64,000 nucleotides of DNA from Prorocentrum cordatum (taxonomy: Eukaryota > Sar > Dinophyceae > Prorocentrales > Prorocentraceae), in the NCBI GenBank assembly GCA_963575745.1, contig CAUYUJ010022433.1, positions 43,501 through 107,500 of the forward strand, written 5' to 3'. This document shows positions 42,306 through 52,609 of the stretch, piece after piece. Within the stretch, counting starts at the first letter, position 1, and the number at the start of each line of letters is the position of its first letter. The notes below the pieces were generated by a model, which did not search any database, was not told the origin of the DNA, and saw only the letters and a list, made by a program, of their open reading frames with translations. The translations under genes and the position numbers were made by a program.

Positions 42306-42645
42306 AACGTGGTTTGGGTCGAAGGTGGGTCGCGGGTGGGTCGCGGGGTGGGTCGCGGGTGGGTCGCGGGTGGGTCGCGGGTGGGTCGGGGTCGCGGGTG
42401 GGTCGCGGGGTGGGCCGCGGGCGGGTCGCGGGGTGGGTCGCGGGTGGGTCGCGGGTGGGTCGCGGGTGGGTCGCGGGGTGGGTCGTGGGGTGGGTCGCGG
42501 GTGGGTCGCAGGTGGGTCGCGGGTGGGTCGCAGGGTGGGTCGCGGGGTGGGTCGCGGGGTGGGGGTCGCGGGTGGGTCGCGGGTGGGTCGCGGGTGGGTC
42601 GCGGGATGGGTCGCGGGTGGGTCGCGGGGCGGGTTGCGGGTGGGA
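42306..42645 (+). repeat. 10-11-bp minisatellite (GGGTCGCGGGT)n
   Basis: About 30 near-identical short units of GTGGGTCGCGG with small length changes. All long Gly/Arg/Trp or Pro/Thr/Arg frames here are artefacts. Confidence 0.95.
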
Positions 42646-42668
42646 CGACGACAACAAACAACAACAAC

Positions 42669-42699
<31 letters not shown>

Positions 42700-42702
42700 C
42701 AT
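42621..42702 (+). repeat. (AAC)n microsatellite with conserved 5' flank, copy 1
   Basis: GTCGCGGGGCGGGTTGCGGG and TGGGACGACGACAACAAACA lead into AAC triplets. The same ~60-bp flank and pattern are at 45510-45627 with different DNA after it, as expected for the 3' end of a retroposon with an (AAC)n tail. Confidence 0.8.
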
Positions 42703-43094
42703 CTTAAGACTGTTCGCTCTTACTTGCCCGCGAGTCTTTCAAAACGTATACCCCACACCCTCGATGCCCGCCCTCTTTGTCTTCGAACACACCCCCTTTG
42801 GGGGGATTACTTATCTTTGCGGGGGCCGGCGGGCATAGACGGGCGACACGCCGGATCCCTGACGCCCGCGGACTGCGCCGGGCCCCGGCGCGGAGGGCGG
42901 CGGGATGGAACGGCGGAGAGGAGGCGAGGCAAAAGAGGGGCGCGCGGTGAAGGGGGAGAGGACACGGTGGACGGGGCGACCTTCGTCGGCGAGCTCGCAA
43001 TGGTGCACGCCCTAGTGCTTGCGCCAACGGGCGCCTTGAAAATCCCGAAACTCCGGGAGTCACAGCCTCGCGCCGATTCAGCGCGGCAGGCCCA
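42703..43094. other. No recognisable gene
   Basis: GC-rich spacer between the AAC tract and the 262-codon ORF. It could hold the 3' UTR of that ORF. Confidence 0.4.
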
Positions 43095-43883
43095 TCACTG
43101 AAAGCCCGCCGCAACCGCCGTGCCCGGCTTGATCTTCTTGTGGGGGGGCTCCTCCTCGTCGACGGGTCCCTGGGCGTGGCGAGCCCGCACAGCCGCTTGG
43201 AACTGCTCGAGCGTCACGGCGTCCCCTGAGCGGTCGTTGTGGAGAGCATTACCGTGAAGCGCGAAGCCCAGCATGGCGCGGTGGTGCGACGACGCCACGT
43301 GGGAGCTCCCCCCTCCGCTGAAGAGAAACTGGGTAGCCCTGACAATGTTGACCTGGGCGGGGTTGATGTACTCCCAGACGATCTTCGCATTCGTGTTGAG
43401 GTCATCGACACCCACTGTCTCCGCGGCCGCCACCACGGCGCTCCGGAGCTGGTCGATCCCGTCTTTGCGGTGCTCCTTTTTCGGCGCCAGGATCTTCTTC
43501 ATCGCCGGAAGGACCTTGTCGATCTCCTGGTACAGCAGGCGCACGATGTCTGGTTTCATGCACGCCTCCACCTGCACACGCTCGCCCTTGAGGTACTCGA
43601 GGAACTGTACCTGGCTCTGCAGCCAGCGATTCACGCCGACCCCGCGCCTTTCATCATGCTCGCTGGCTAACTCTGTGGCGTAGACAGCACCCGTCTTTTG
43701 CTTCACGTTGCACAAACCCCAGAGTTCGTGGGTGGGCATCACGTCGAATTTCCCACGGCCGTATGCGTTCAGGAAAGACTTCGGGATCGTCTCCCAACTC
43801 TTCAGGTATGTGCGCGGCACAGGGGGCTTCTTCCCGTCGTCCCCAGAATTCGCCTTGCGGGCAAACAAATGTTGACACGGCAT
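43095..43883 (-). CDS. Hypothetical protein, 262 aa, intact single frame
   Basis: The best candidate for a real gene in the window. I chose the ATG at 43883 (MPCQHLFARKANSGDDGKK) because the upstream in-frame part (to 44033) is Cys/Trp/Val-rich and looks untranslated. The protein has balanced composition: YLKSWETIPKSFLNAYGRGK, LWGLCNVKQKTGAVYATELA, a helical middle (LLYQEIDKVLPAMKKILAPK), a HHRAMLGFALHGNALHNDRS segment and a basic C-terminal patch PPHKKIKP that could be a nuclear localisation signal. No signal peptide or membrane segment is visible. I do not recognise the family. It may be a complete intronless gene, one long exon or a retrocopy; no leader relic is seen upstream. Confidence 0.6.
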   Translation of the reverse strand: MPCQHLFARKANSGDDGKKPPVPRTYLKSWETIPKSFLNAYGRGKFDVMPTHELWGLCNVKQKTGAVYATELASEHDERRGVGVNRWLQSQVQFLEYLKGERVQVEACMKPDIVRLLYQEIDKVLPAMKKILAPKKEHRKDGIDQLRSAVVAAAETVGVDDLNTNAKIVWEYINPAQVNIVRATQFLFSGGGSSHVASSHHRAMLGFALHGNALHNDRSGDAVTLEQFQAAVRARHAQGPVDEEEPPHKKIKPGTAVAAGFQ

Positions 43884-44054
43884 GTTGCTGCGCCAAGGCA
43901 CAGCATAGCGAGAGAGGACACAAGACAGAGAAGGATACACGGACACAAGAACGCACGCAGGCCACGCTTGCCAGCAAATCGCAGGACAGGAAAACGCATG
44001 GGGGCCAGCCTCGAATGAATCTGGTGCGCGCACTGGGCAGCAGCAGCGGCATGA

Positions 44055-44633
44055 TCACATAGAGACGCAAGCATCAATTAGCAGGCCGCGCCTGCCGCTC
44101 GAGGTTGGCGAAGGCTGCCATGCCCGAGGAGTCCGCCATGGCAAAAGCTGGCGCGTGCTCTCGGAGACAACAAGCAGGAAGCCACAAAGGAGCCGCGTAC
44201 CTGAAACGGCTATCGAACGATTGAAAAACGATAAAAGTGCACGGGCGCGCCAGCCGGGACAATCTGTCATAGCAGGATGCAACGGACAGCCCCGAAATGG
44301 ATATCCCGTGCGAGTCTCTTCCGCCCAATGCTGCTCTATGCCGCAATCCAGAGACGGCATGCTATTTCTGGTATGATGTTTTTGCATCCACGACGCCACC
44401 ACGCGTGCGATGTGAATGGCCTGCGAGCACTCGGGCGCGCAAAGTCCATGGTAGGACCCCCCCACCCCTGCGGTTGCGTCGTCGGCCGCCTGCCCATCAG
44501 CTCCACAGCCTTCCCGATTGGATGCCTGGTTGGCTGCATCGTTTGCTGCCTGGTCAAGTGCCTCGTTGGCTGCCTTGTTGGCTGCGCTGTCGGGAGACTC
44601 GTCCGCTGCCTGCTCGGCTGCCTTGTTGGCCAA
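44055..44633 (-). CDS. Low-complexity Ala/Asn-rich ORF, doubtful
   Basis: A 192-codon frame. Its N-terminal ~50 residues are a four-residue repeat of the type AANK, AANE, ALDQ, AAND, encoded by 12-bp repeats at 44500-44790. The rest (FNRSIAVSGTRLLCGFLLVV) has no recognisable domain. The repeat continues past the ATG upstream, so the frame could be chance. Confidence 0.2.
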   Translation of the reverse strand: MANKAAEQAADESPDSAANKAANEALDQAANDAANQASNREGCGADGQAADDATAGVGGSYHGLCAPECSQAIHIARVVASWMQKHHTRNSMPSLDCGIEQHWAEETRTGYPFRGCPLHPAMTDCPGWRARALLSFFNRSIAVSGTRLLCGFLLVVSESTRQLLPWRTPRAWQPSPTSSGRRGLLIDACVSM

Positions 44634-44790
44634 CTCGTCAGTTGCCTGGTTGGCCGCCTTGTGAGCTGCCTCATTGGGTCCCTGGTTGCCTGCCTCGCTG
44701 GCTGCCTGGTCGGCTACCGTGGTGGCTACATCGTCTGCTGCCTCGTTAGCTGCCTTGTGAGATTCCTCGTTGGCTGAAATCGCGGCCTGG
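44500..44790 (+). repeat. 12-bp imperfect minisatellite
   Basis: About 24 units of the type TTGGCTGCCTGG or TTGGCTGCCTCG. On the minus strand it reads as four-residue Ala/Asn repeats. Confidence 0.85.
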
Positions 44791-45509
44791 GGGGTGAGTT
44801 GCGAGGCCTCTGTGGAATTGGCGCGGTAAGGTCCACTCCGAGCATGCCCGGATGTAGAGGACGGGAATTGAAAGCGTGAGCGCCATTGTCGCCCACCTCT
44901 TCAATATTGAAACGGCCAGTGGGCAGTGTAATGGTGTCTGCCAGAATGAGCATTGCAGGGGTCAGCAGCCGGGAGGCCCGCTACAGATCGACCCGGAGCT
45001 AAGAGGCCGCCCCCGAAGTGGAACTCCAAAGTTGACACGTAGACCCCTTTCACCCCCCCCCCTCTTCAATCCTGCTGCGCTGCGCTGTCCTCTGCGGGGC
45101 CGCGCAACGCCAATCTTGCGAAGGGTGTTTGGGCAGGGCCCTCAGGGAAGCTCGCCAGGGGGTCCCCCCTGAAAGCTCAAGAGATGTGCTGTGGCGGCCA
45201 ATGTTCAGAGGGGGGCACCGGGGGGGCAGGGGGGCCTCGGCGAATAACAATACGCTTGTCTGCTGGGCACTCGCATAAAGTACTCTTCCCAAGGGAGGTG
45301 GAGGGGAGGGGTGAGGGTGAGGGTGAGGGAGGTATATGGGAAGTGGGAAGGAGAGGGGTGGAATGCCAGGGGGCGGCAAGGAGAGGAGACAAGTGGATGG
45401 AGGAGGAGCGGGGCAGATTTTTTTCCATGCGCTGTGTGTGCTGATAAAAAGCGCAGTGCTTGGCAGCGGAAGATGACGGTGCCACGGCCGCCGGCGGCAA
45501 CGGCCACGG
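44791..45509. other. No recognisable gene
   Basis: GC-rich DNA with G-runs (45205-45240) and purine-rich GAGGGTGAGGGTGAGGG near 45310. No domain in any frame. Confidence 0.4.
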
Positions 45510-45557
45510 GTCGCGGGGCGGGTTGCGGGTGGGACGACGACAACAAACAACAACAAC

Positions 45558-45627
<70 letters not shown>
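45510..45627 (+). repeat. (AAC)n microsatellite with conserved 5' flank, copy 2
   Basis: Same flank as copy 1 but a longer AAC run (about 26 triplets). The homology to copy 1 starts abruptly at 45510, like a 5'-truncated retroposon insertion. Confidence 0.8.
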
Positions 45628-45628
<1 letters not shown>

Positions 45629-48127
45629 CGAATCCGCACCGCGGAATCTCACTTCAGCCACGCACCCAGGGACAGTGAATGACCGTTCGGCCCCCTCACT
45701 CTGACAAGTCTGACTGCGGCTCGCAGTTGGGCGCCTGGGAGGAGTCCGATGAGGGGGGTGGCGCGTGAAACGGTAGCCGTTGCATGTGGGGCGAGGACCG
45801 TCGCCGCATGATCGAGGAACATCGACAGCGTGATCGCAAGCGCGAGGCGCCCGTTGTGGCGAATATTGAGCGCCCGCTGTCAAGCGCAGCCCATGCCAGG
45901 CTTGGCGGCCCGTGAATGCAGCATGGATGACAAGTAACCATCTACCTTGTCTTGCTTCTTCCCGTGGTATGTTGCAAGTGAGCATGGCAGCTGTGGGCGT
46001 GCGGATAGCGCGGCGAGCCCGCCATAACCTGCAACAGTTTTTGCGCTGCTGTGCTGTGTTCGCTTTGTGCAATATGTGCGCCTGTTACGCTCTAGATGTG
46101 CTTGAACGGCACGTATCGCATGACAATTTCGTTTGTGTCGTCGTCGCGCTTGTTGTCCTTTGCTCTCCGTCTGGCTAGTGTGCAAGCCGCGTCGTGTGTC
46201 TTCAGTGGATATAACCACCTCGTGGCGCTGCAGGTCATGCAGGCGCGAACTGGTACTGGCAGCCCATGGTAAGACAGAGACGCACATCCCCATTACCGCT
46301 GTTCAGTGGGGGTACGCAGGAGGAGGAGGGCGAGGGCGCGGTGGAGAAGGATGATGGCGCGGAGATTGATGACGAGGAGGAGAAATTCGAGGACGAGGAG
46401 GGGGGCGAGGACGAGCAGGAGGGCGACGAGGGGGTGGAGGAACTGGAGGGCCAGGGACACTGCGGCCCCGATCTGCGAAATTCCATCCCCCCCGCCATCC
46501 TCCTCGGACCTCCCCATCCTTCCTCCTCGTCCCAAAAAAATGCCGTGAACAATAATGAAAATAACACCCTCTGATCAATAACAATGAAACAATCCTCATT
46601 GACATCGTGCTCGTCCTGGTCCTCCTTCATGCCGTCTTCTTGCACCTGTTCCTTCCTGCTTGCTTTCGCATCGAAAGATCAGTTCCATCCGTGGCATTGC
46701 GTTTGTTCGCGTTGTTCTGTATCTCGGTGTCTTGCTTGGGTCTAGTGCTTGCTCGCAAGTTTGGAGTGTCGCGGCCCTTGAGTTCTGCGCGGCGGTCCGG
46801 CGGCGCTGAAGGCAGGGGCTTTCGCGGGCGATCCGACTCTTGCACTCCCACTGTATGTCGGTTTTGGCATGCCAGCTGCATGTGTCCCTCTGACGAAACT
46901 GCTGCGGAAAGCTTACGACGAAGCGTTGCAGTTCATGACGGTAGGCCCTTGCCATGCGTTCGCAAGGTGACTTGTGAACTTCACTGGCGTTTTTTGGATG
47001 GTGATTGTTTCCCGAATGTCATCGAGGTTTGGGTCCTGATATTTGCGCCCGCGTAGGCCCGGTTGTGGCAGTCCTGGATCAGGTCGACGGTGGATGAAGT
47101 AGGGAATTTCCTTGCACCCGCTCACGCTCCCACCCCCAGGAAGCAGCTTCAGGCCACGCAGCCATGAAGCAGCTGAAGTCCCTCCGATACCCCGCTGTTC
47201 GCCACCGTGCCTTAGCCCTGGTGGTGGCCAACTGGGTCGGGCCGACCGTTTCTCGGTTGCAGATTTCCAGGAACTGGCCAGGATGATGTGACAAGTAGGG
47301 GAGGGCAGCACGATGCACCTTGTGATAGTAGTCCTCAAGGTTCTGTGTCGGGGAGTTCGTGCGTCGAGCCGTCTTCGCGCGACTCTGCTCGGTTTCGCTT
47401 TTGGTCGTGCGAGGGAGACGGCTGATGATGACCTTCGGCATTACCGTGTGTGCCCGTTCTCTCCTTGGCATCTTTCCCCGCGGTGGACTCTTGTCTTCTT
47501 GGGCCGAGCAGCTGGCAGGGGATGGTTGGCTTTCCACTCTCTGTTCCTGCGGCCACAATTGGGGGATCTCGTGACCTGGTGGGGCGTGCTCTGATTGATG
47601 GATCCCTGGCGGCCGACAACGCCCGCGCGGCGGTCTCCCAGGTCCCGGGGGGCTTCCTGGTCGAGGCTCGGCAGGGACAACTGTCTCCCCGTCGCCCCGG
47701 ATTGCAGGGGGCGCTTCGGTCGCTTCAAATAGTGGCTCGGCGCGGCGCCCCCCGCCCCTCTCCGCGCGTTTCCTGCCCCCCCCCCCCCGGGTAGGATTTG
47801 GAGAGCCGCGCCCGCCATTTCTGTCCCCCCCCATTTCCTGTGCCCCCCTAGTCCCCTTCCCTGGAGTTCCTTGCTCTTGCGTGTAGTTGACCGAGGTTGC
47901 TACCCCTCTGGTCCCCTGAGGGTGGTGGATTGCTTTGCCGCGGTGTGCTTTCCCGATTCGGTCTGGCCTGGATAGTTGTGCGGCGTTGCTTTTGGGCAGA
48001 TTCTGGGTCGGCCGCGCTGCGCCGTGCTTCGGGAGGTGCTTGGGGGTGGGGGGGCCCTGTTCGTTGCCTGCCTTGTTTTCCTTTCCTGTCCTTTGCTGCG
48101 TGTTCTACTCTTTCGTCCCGCCGTCCG
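45628..48127. other. No recognisable gene
   Basis: About 2.5 kb of GC-rich DNA. A plus frame at 46266-46574 is acidic and Glu-rich because of a GAGGAG-type run; its minus complement reads as Ser/Pro. Other frames up to 251 codons are Arg/Pro/Gly-rich. No motif, repeat partner or RNA gene is recognised. Confidence 0.4.
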
Positions 48128-48285
48128 TCAGGAGGGGAAAAAACACACAGACACAATTAATCGTCGATTCCCAGAAGATATGGGAAAATACGGGAAGTGG
48201 GGGGGAAGACAAAAACCAAGAACATCTGGGAAAATATGGGGAATCTTTTTATTTGTGTGTATTTATTTGTGTGTCCTGGGGCCCC
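48128..48285 (+). repeat. Short dispersed repeat, copy 1 (partner at 62769-62925)
   Basis: AT-richer island in GC-rich DNA. Shared words include ACACAATT, CATCGTCGA-like, GATACGGGAAGTGGGGGG-like, CATGGGGAATC-like and TATTTGTTTGTGTGTCC-like. Both copies have the same orientation and end in a CTGGGGCCCC-like stretch. The size suits a SINE-like element; no RNA polymerase III boxes were recognised. Confidence 0.7.
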
Positions 48286-50889
48286 GTCGCCCGCCGTCGG
48301 TCTCGCCCCTCTCCCCGCCCGCGGTGTGATGCTTCCTGCGATCGCCTCGGGCTGCTCCTCCTGCTGCTCCCTCCTCCGTCGCCTGCTGCCCCCTGCTTCT
48401 CCCCCTCCCGGCTCCCCGCCGCCCGCCGTTCCCCCTCCTGGCGTCGCTGCCTTGCGCTCGGCCTGCTCTCCTGCGGAGGGTGGGCAGAGGGAGGTGGCGG
48501 TGAGCCCCCCCCCGACCGCCCCGCCCGCGGCCCCGCGCCGCCGCCCCGCCGCCCCTTCCCGCCGCCGCCCTCCGTGCTTCGGGGGCGGAAAAGAGGGGGG
48601 GTGATGACTGGGGGGGTGGATACCATGGCGGGGGCCATGATTTTGCCCCAGATTTCATGGCGCCCCTTCTCATTTCATTGCGTCCCTGGCCCCCCCGCTG
48701 GGCCGCGCACGTGCCGCCGGTCATGATTTGCACCCCCCCCTCTTGGACACCCCCCTCTTGGCCGCTCCCGAGTGTTGGGGCTGGCGAGCGTTTCCCCAGC
48801 CGACATCCTTCGGTGGGGCAGTCTGTTTGTTTGGGGTGCAGAGGGTGGCCCTTGGCTGGCCAGCTGCCGCTGGCAGGAAGGCGTCGATGTGCATGCTCGA
48901 AAGCGGCAAGGGGTGCTTGGGACGCTCTGCTCCCCAGAGCCTCTGGGCCCCCATCCCCGCGCTCGGTTCCCGACGAAGGTCGAGGCGCCTGCGGCGCCCC
49001 GCTGCTGTCGCCTGTCCGCGCCGTTCCTCCCCGCGCCAGGTTCCCGGCTTGGTTCGTTGCACCTGGATGCACAGGCAGGCCTGTCCTATTGTTGCGTCGT
49101 CGTTTTTTTGGGGGGGCGTGCCCCGCTGTTGTGCTTCTGTCCGCTGCCGTGTTCGGGTTGGGGCTTGCCGTTCGGTCGGGAGCGATCGCAGCTCGGACTC
49201 GTGCGCGAGGGGCGCTTCGCTCGAATCGCGATGTTCCGATTTTGATTGGAGCGCGCGCCCCCAGGGACACTCGACTCCTCGTGCCGAGTCCCCGCCGCTG
49301 CTCTTTTCTGCTGCTCTTACTTCTCCGTGTTGCGTCTCCTCCTCTGCTCCCCTGCGCGTGCGTGGGTTGACTGGACCTGGATACGGTGAGTGCGCCTGCG
49401 GTGATAGTTTTTTGTTTGTTTGTTTTTTTTTATGTGTGCCCTCCTATCCCTCGTTTTCTTCCCTCTCTCAGTCCTCCTGCTGCCCCTTTCCCTGCCGCTC
49501 TCCCTTGCTTCTCCTTCCCCCCTTGTGTCCCTGCCCTGATCCTACCCATCCTGGTGGGCTGCATCGGAGCTAGTTGCGTGCTCGAAGTTGCTTCAACATT
49601 TCCCTGGAAAAAAGGTTCCGACGTTTACCTTTGCAAACCTACTCCCGCGCTTCCGAGACAAGGATTTCCGAACATCCAGGCACGGCCGCTCTGGCCCACT
49701 ATATGTTGAGTGGTATGTCACATTGAATTTGAGAAGGCTGGCTTCGAAGCCCACAGTGTTTTATCTTCTAGGCGCGACCCATCCTTTGGGGTGTATATTT
49801 GCCCCCGAGACATGTAGAACATGTGTGCGCGCGAAACGCCCTCGATGGTTCTAGTTTATGTACACTTTACTCGCGGGTATGTAGAACACAATAGATCGGA
49901 ATGCATGTTTGCGGAAAACGTAGGTGATGTGAAACACAGACCTTGCTGTGATCGAGCAGTGTCCCTACGTCAGTTAAGCATTATGTTTTCGGGCTGCGGG
50001 CACTCCACTACGCGAGGACAGAGACCATGTGCGTATTCCCATCCGACGGCGCCAGAGAAATATCTTGGTTAAAAACTGGTCGCCCGCACCACTTTGAGGT
50101 TTCATCACGGATCTTCGCAGTGGAGGACCGACGTGCGTCGATTTCGCCGTTTTGCTGTGAGGCCGTGGGCAGTCCAGCAGGGTCAGCAGTGAAACCCTGG
50201 AACTTGAGACCCGTCCAGGGCCCATTCCGATGCGATTCGATGCCAACGTTCCTACGATCCGATGCGGTCCAAGGGTTGCATGGCGCTGTGGTGCATCCTG
50301 AGGCGGCCGAGTCGATTCGATTCCGACCCCGTGCCGATGCGGCCCGATTCGATGAATGTCCCGATCCGATTTGTCGATTCGATGGTGACCGTTCCTGCCC
50401 TTCCGGAGCCGTTTACAGCTCAGGCGCCCTGCCAGCATCCGGCGAGTCAACAGGTTTCGAGGAAGAAATACGATGTTGAGCATGACCATGACCAGAACGA
50501 CGCGGGATCTTGACGCCAGTCCTGGTCATGATCCATTTTCGCCGTCGCCGATTTGCGAATCGGATCCACGAGCTGACGGTGACCAAGGTGGATTGTGACC
50601 AAGATTGACGCCGACGTTTCCGCGTTCAGTCCCATCTCCTCCGACGGTGCATTTTTTTCGTGACGATGTCCCCTGGGGATGTCGACCACTTACCCGGGGC
50701 TGGTTTTTCATCCCGAGTCTTGCTTTGACGGTCCTGGGGTCAGGAAACGGCTTCCGGAGGCCGAGCCACACGACAAGCTGGCTGCCACGACTTTCTTGGT
50801 GCAGCGGCCCGGTCTGAGGTTCGTGGTGGTCATATGGCCATCTCTTTCTTCCTTCCCGAGGCCCATCCCAGCAGAGGGAGGCCCGCGCC
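48286..50889. other. No recognisable gene; 5' flank of the exon at 50890
   Basis: GC-rich, with frames rich in Pro/Arg/Ala. Around 50220-50400 GATTCGAT-type words are clustered. Nothing is supported as a gene; the last few hundred bases may hold the promoter or 5' UTR of the exon at 50890. Confidence 0.35.
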
Positions 50890-50988
50890 ATGGCCATGAG
50901 GCTGGCGCTGCTCTCGGTGCTCGCCAGCGGCACCGCGGCCGTGGAGCTCGACAGCTCCAACTGGGACGCGATGAGCGGCGCCGAGCTG
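50890..50988 (+). CDS. Possible first exon of a secreted thioredoxin/PDI-like protein
   Basis: The frame opens MAMRLALLSVLASGTAA, a typical signal peptide (short basic start, hydrophobic core, small residues before cleavage), then VELDSSNWDAMSG. In PDI and other secreted thioredoxin-fold proteins of dinoflagellates such a leader is followed by V-E-L-x-x-x-N-W-D and then the CGHC active site. The active site is not found here. Instead, DNA with a T-run and CCACCCAG at about 51045-51072 resembles an intron end with a 3' splice site. After that the frame enters a CTC repeat. This could be a true exon 1 or a stranded gene fragment; the downstream exon is not visible. Confidence 0.35.
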
Positions 50989-51084
50989 CGCCTCGATCTC
51001 CCGTTGGGCCGGCGGCCGCCCGTGGACCCAGATCGTCGACGTTTTTTTTTTTTTTTGCTGTTTTCCACCCAGGCGCCTTTCCTC

Positions 51085-51272
51085 GATGTCTTCCTCCTCC
51101 GCCTCCTCCTCCTCCTCCTCCTCCTCCTCCTCCTCCTCCTCCTCCTCCCCCTCTGCCTCCTCCTCCTCCTCCTCCGCCTCCCCCTCCGCCTCCTCCTCCT
51201 CCTCCGCCTCCTCCCCCTCCTCCTCCTCCTCCTCCTCCTCCTCCTCCTCCTCCTCCTCCTCCTCCTTCTCGG
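51085..51272 (+). repeat. Trinucleotide repeat (CTC)n
   Basis: Nearly pure CTC with a few CCC and GCC interruptions. Poly-Ser, poly-Leu, poly-Pro and antisense poly-Gly, Glu and Arg frames result from it. Confidence 0.97.
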
Positions 51273-51977
51273 TGCCCGTGCTCGGGCCCCAGGGCCCTCC
51301 AGCATCGACGCGAGGCGACGCGCTGCCCCCCCGGGGGGCGGGCCGAGGCGCCGCGGACGTCCGAGTCTGCCGCGGAACGCACGGGCAGCCCGGAGCCGGC
51401 GGCGGCACGCCACCGTGTCTGGCAGGGGTCGGGCGATCGCAAGCATCGCCAGCTTGGAAGGCGTCTCGGGCCTGGAGACCGCGGAGGATGTGCTTCGAGG
51501 CTCCGAGGGCCCCGCAGGCGCGCGGGCGAGCTCGTCGCCCCACTCCCAGCCTCCCCCGGGCCTCCCCGGGCCTCCCCCCCCCCTTGGGAGGCGATCGCAA
51601 GCACGGATCAAGGGGACGTGGATTCGCGACGGATCCCGCCTCCGTCGGAAATCGCGGACGTCCGCCGCCGAGCGAGGCGGCACTGGCCCCAATGTTTGGG
51701 GAGGGCACCTCCCCCGATCCATGGATTTGGCGGCCGCGCGCCAGATCCATGGATCGCCAATCCGTGTTTGCGCGCCCCCGAAAGGTGTGCCGTCTCCGAT
51801 CGACTGGTCGGTTGAAGACTCGTGCGTAGGTGTATCGAGACAGCACGGCGCAGTGCTTGCGAAGGGCTCCCAGGGATGGCCTCCGCTTCCCCGCAGTGGC
51901 GTGCGCGCGCTCGGGCCTGTCCCCCCCCGTTCGGCCCCCGGGGAAACCGTGCACCAAAGGTCAGCTTCGCCCAGGAG
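51273..51977. other. No recognisable gene
   Basis: GC-rich DNA between two triplet arrays of complementary composition. It includes two GATCCATGGAT words (51715-51755) and no domain. Confidence 0.4.
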
Positions 51978-52168
51978 GAGGAGGAGGAGGAGGCGGAGGA
52001 GGAGGAGGAGGAGGAGGAGGAGGAGGAGGACGAAAACGAGGAGGAACAGGAGGAGGAGGAGGAGCAGGAGGAGCAGGAGGAGGAGGAGGAGGAGGAGGAG
52101 GAGGAGGAGGAGGAGGAGGAGGAGAAGGAGAAGGAGAAGGAGGAGGAGGAGGAGGAGGAGGAGGAGTA
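51978..52168 (+). repeat. Trinucleotide repeat (GAG)n
   Basis: Purine complement of the CTC array 0.7 kb upstream; the two together could pair as an inverted repeat. Confidence 0.97.
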
Positions 52169-52262
52169 GGACGTGGTCAGCCTTGCGTTTGGCCGGGATG
52201 AACAGACCATATTGCGACGCAGCGCTGCCTGCCTTCGCTTCGCCGCCGACGGAACACGCCGA

Positions 52263-52440
52263 GCGCCACTAGACCCTCGATGCTCGATCCTCCTCGATCC
52301 TCGATCCTCGATCCTCGATCCTCCTCGATACTCGACCCTCGATGCTCGACCCTCGACTCTCTATCCTCGACCCTCGACCCTCGATTCTCGATCCTGGATC
52401 CTCGACCTTCGGCCCTCGACCCTCGGCCTTGGACTCTCGT
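52263..52440 (+). repeat. 7-bp minisatellite (CTCGATC/CTCGACC)n
   Basis: About 25 heptamers. A short array of the same heptamer (61009-61037) borders the far end of the tyrosine-recombinase element. Confidence 0.95.
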
Positions 52441-52609
52441 TGAAACTGAGCTGTTCACGGGATCCCACGCGCCAGAGCTCAAGGACGACAGAGCCGGAGG
52501 ACGACAGAGCCGAAGGAGGACATAATGGACGAGGACGAGGAAGGAAAAGAGAGGACGGCACGAGGGGGGGGGAACTAGCAGTATAAAATAGCGTTATAAT
52601 ACCATTTAT
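52441..52609 (-). repeat. Solo split-direct-repeat remnant (A-B)
   Basis: Contains the start of the B repeat (GAGCTGTTCACGGGATCCCA, CGCGCCAGAGC), a deletion, and a whole A repeat (CGAGGACGAGGAAGG, GAGAGGACGGCACGAGG, AGCAGTATAAAATAGCGTTA). In the element's sense the order is A then B, without an internal region. It lies next to the 7-bp minisatellite. Confidence 0.75.

Noticed and set aside
41535-42707. Long Ser-, Leu-, Glu/Asp- and Pro/Thr/Arg-rich ORFs
   Set aside because: Translations of the CTC triplet array and the GGGTCGCGGGT minisatellite.
46235-46645. Acidic plus-strand ORF and its Ser/Pro-rich antisense partner
   Set aside because: GAGGAG-type composition bias makes both strands open; no support for either.
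50526-52272. ORFs of 300-460 codons on both strands
   Set aside because: Mostly homopolymer runs from CTC and GAG triplets; only the signal-peptide start at 50890 looks genuine.
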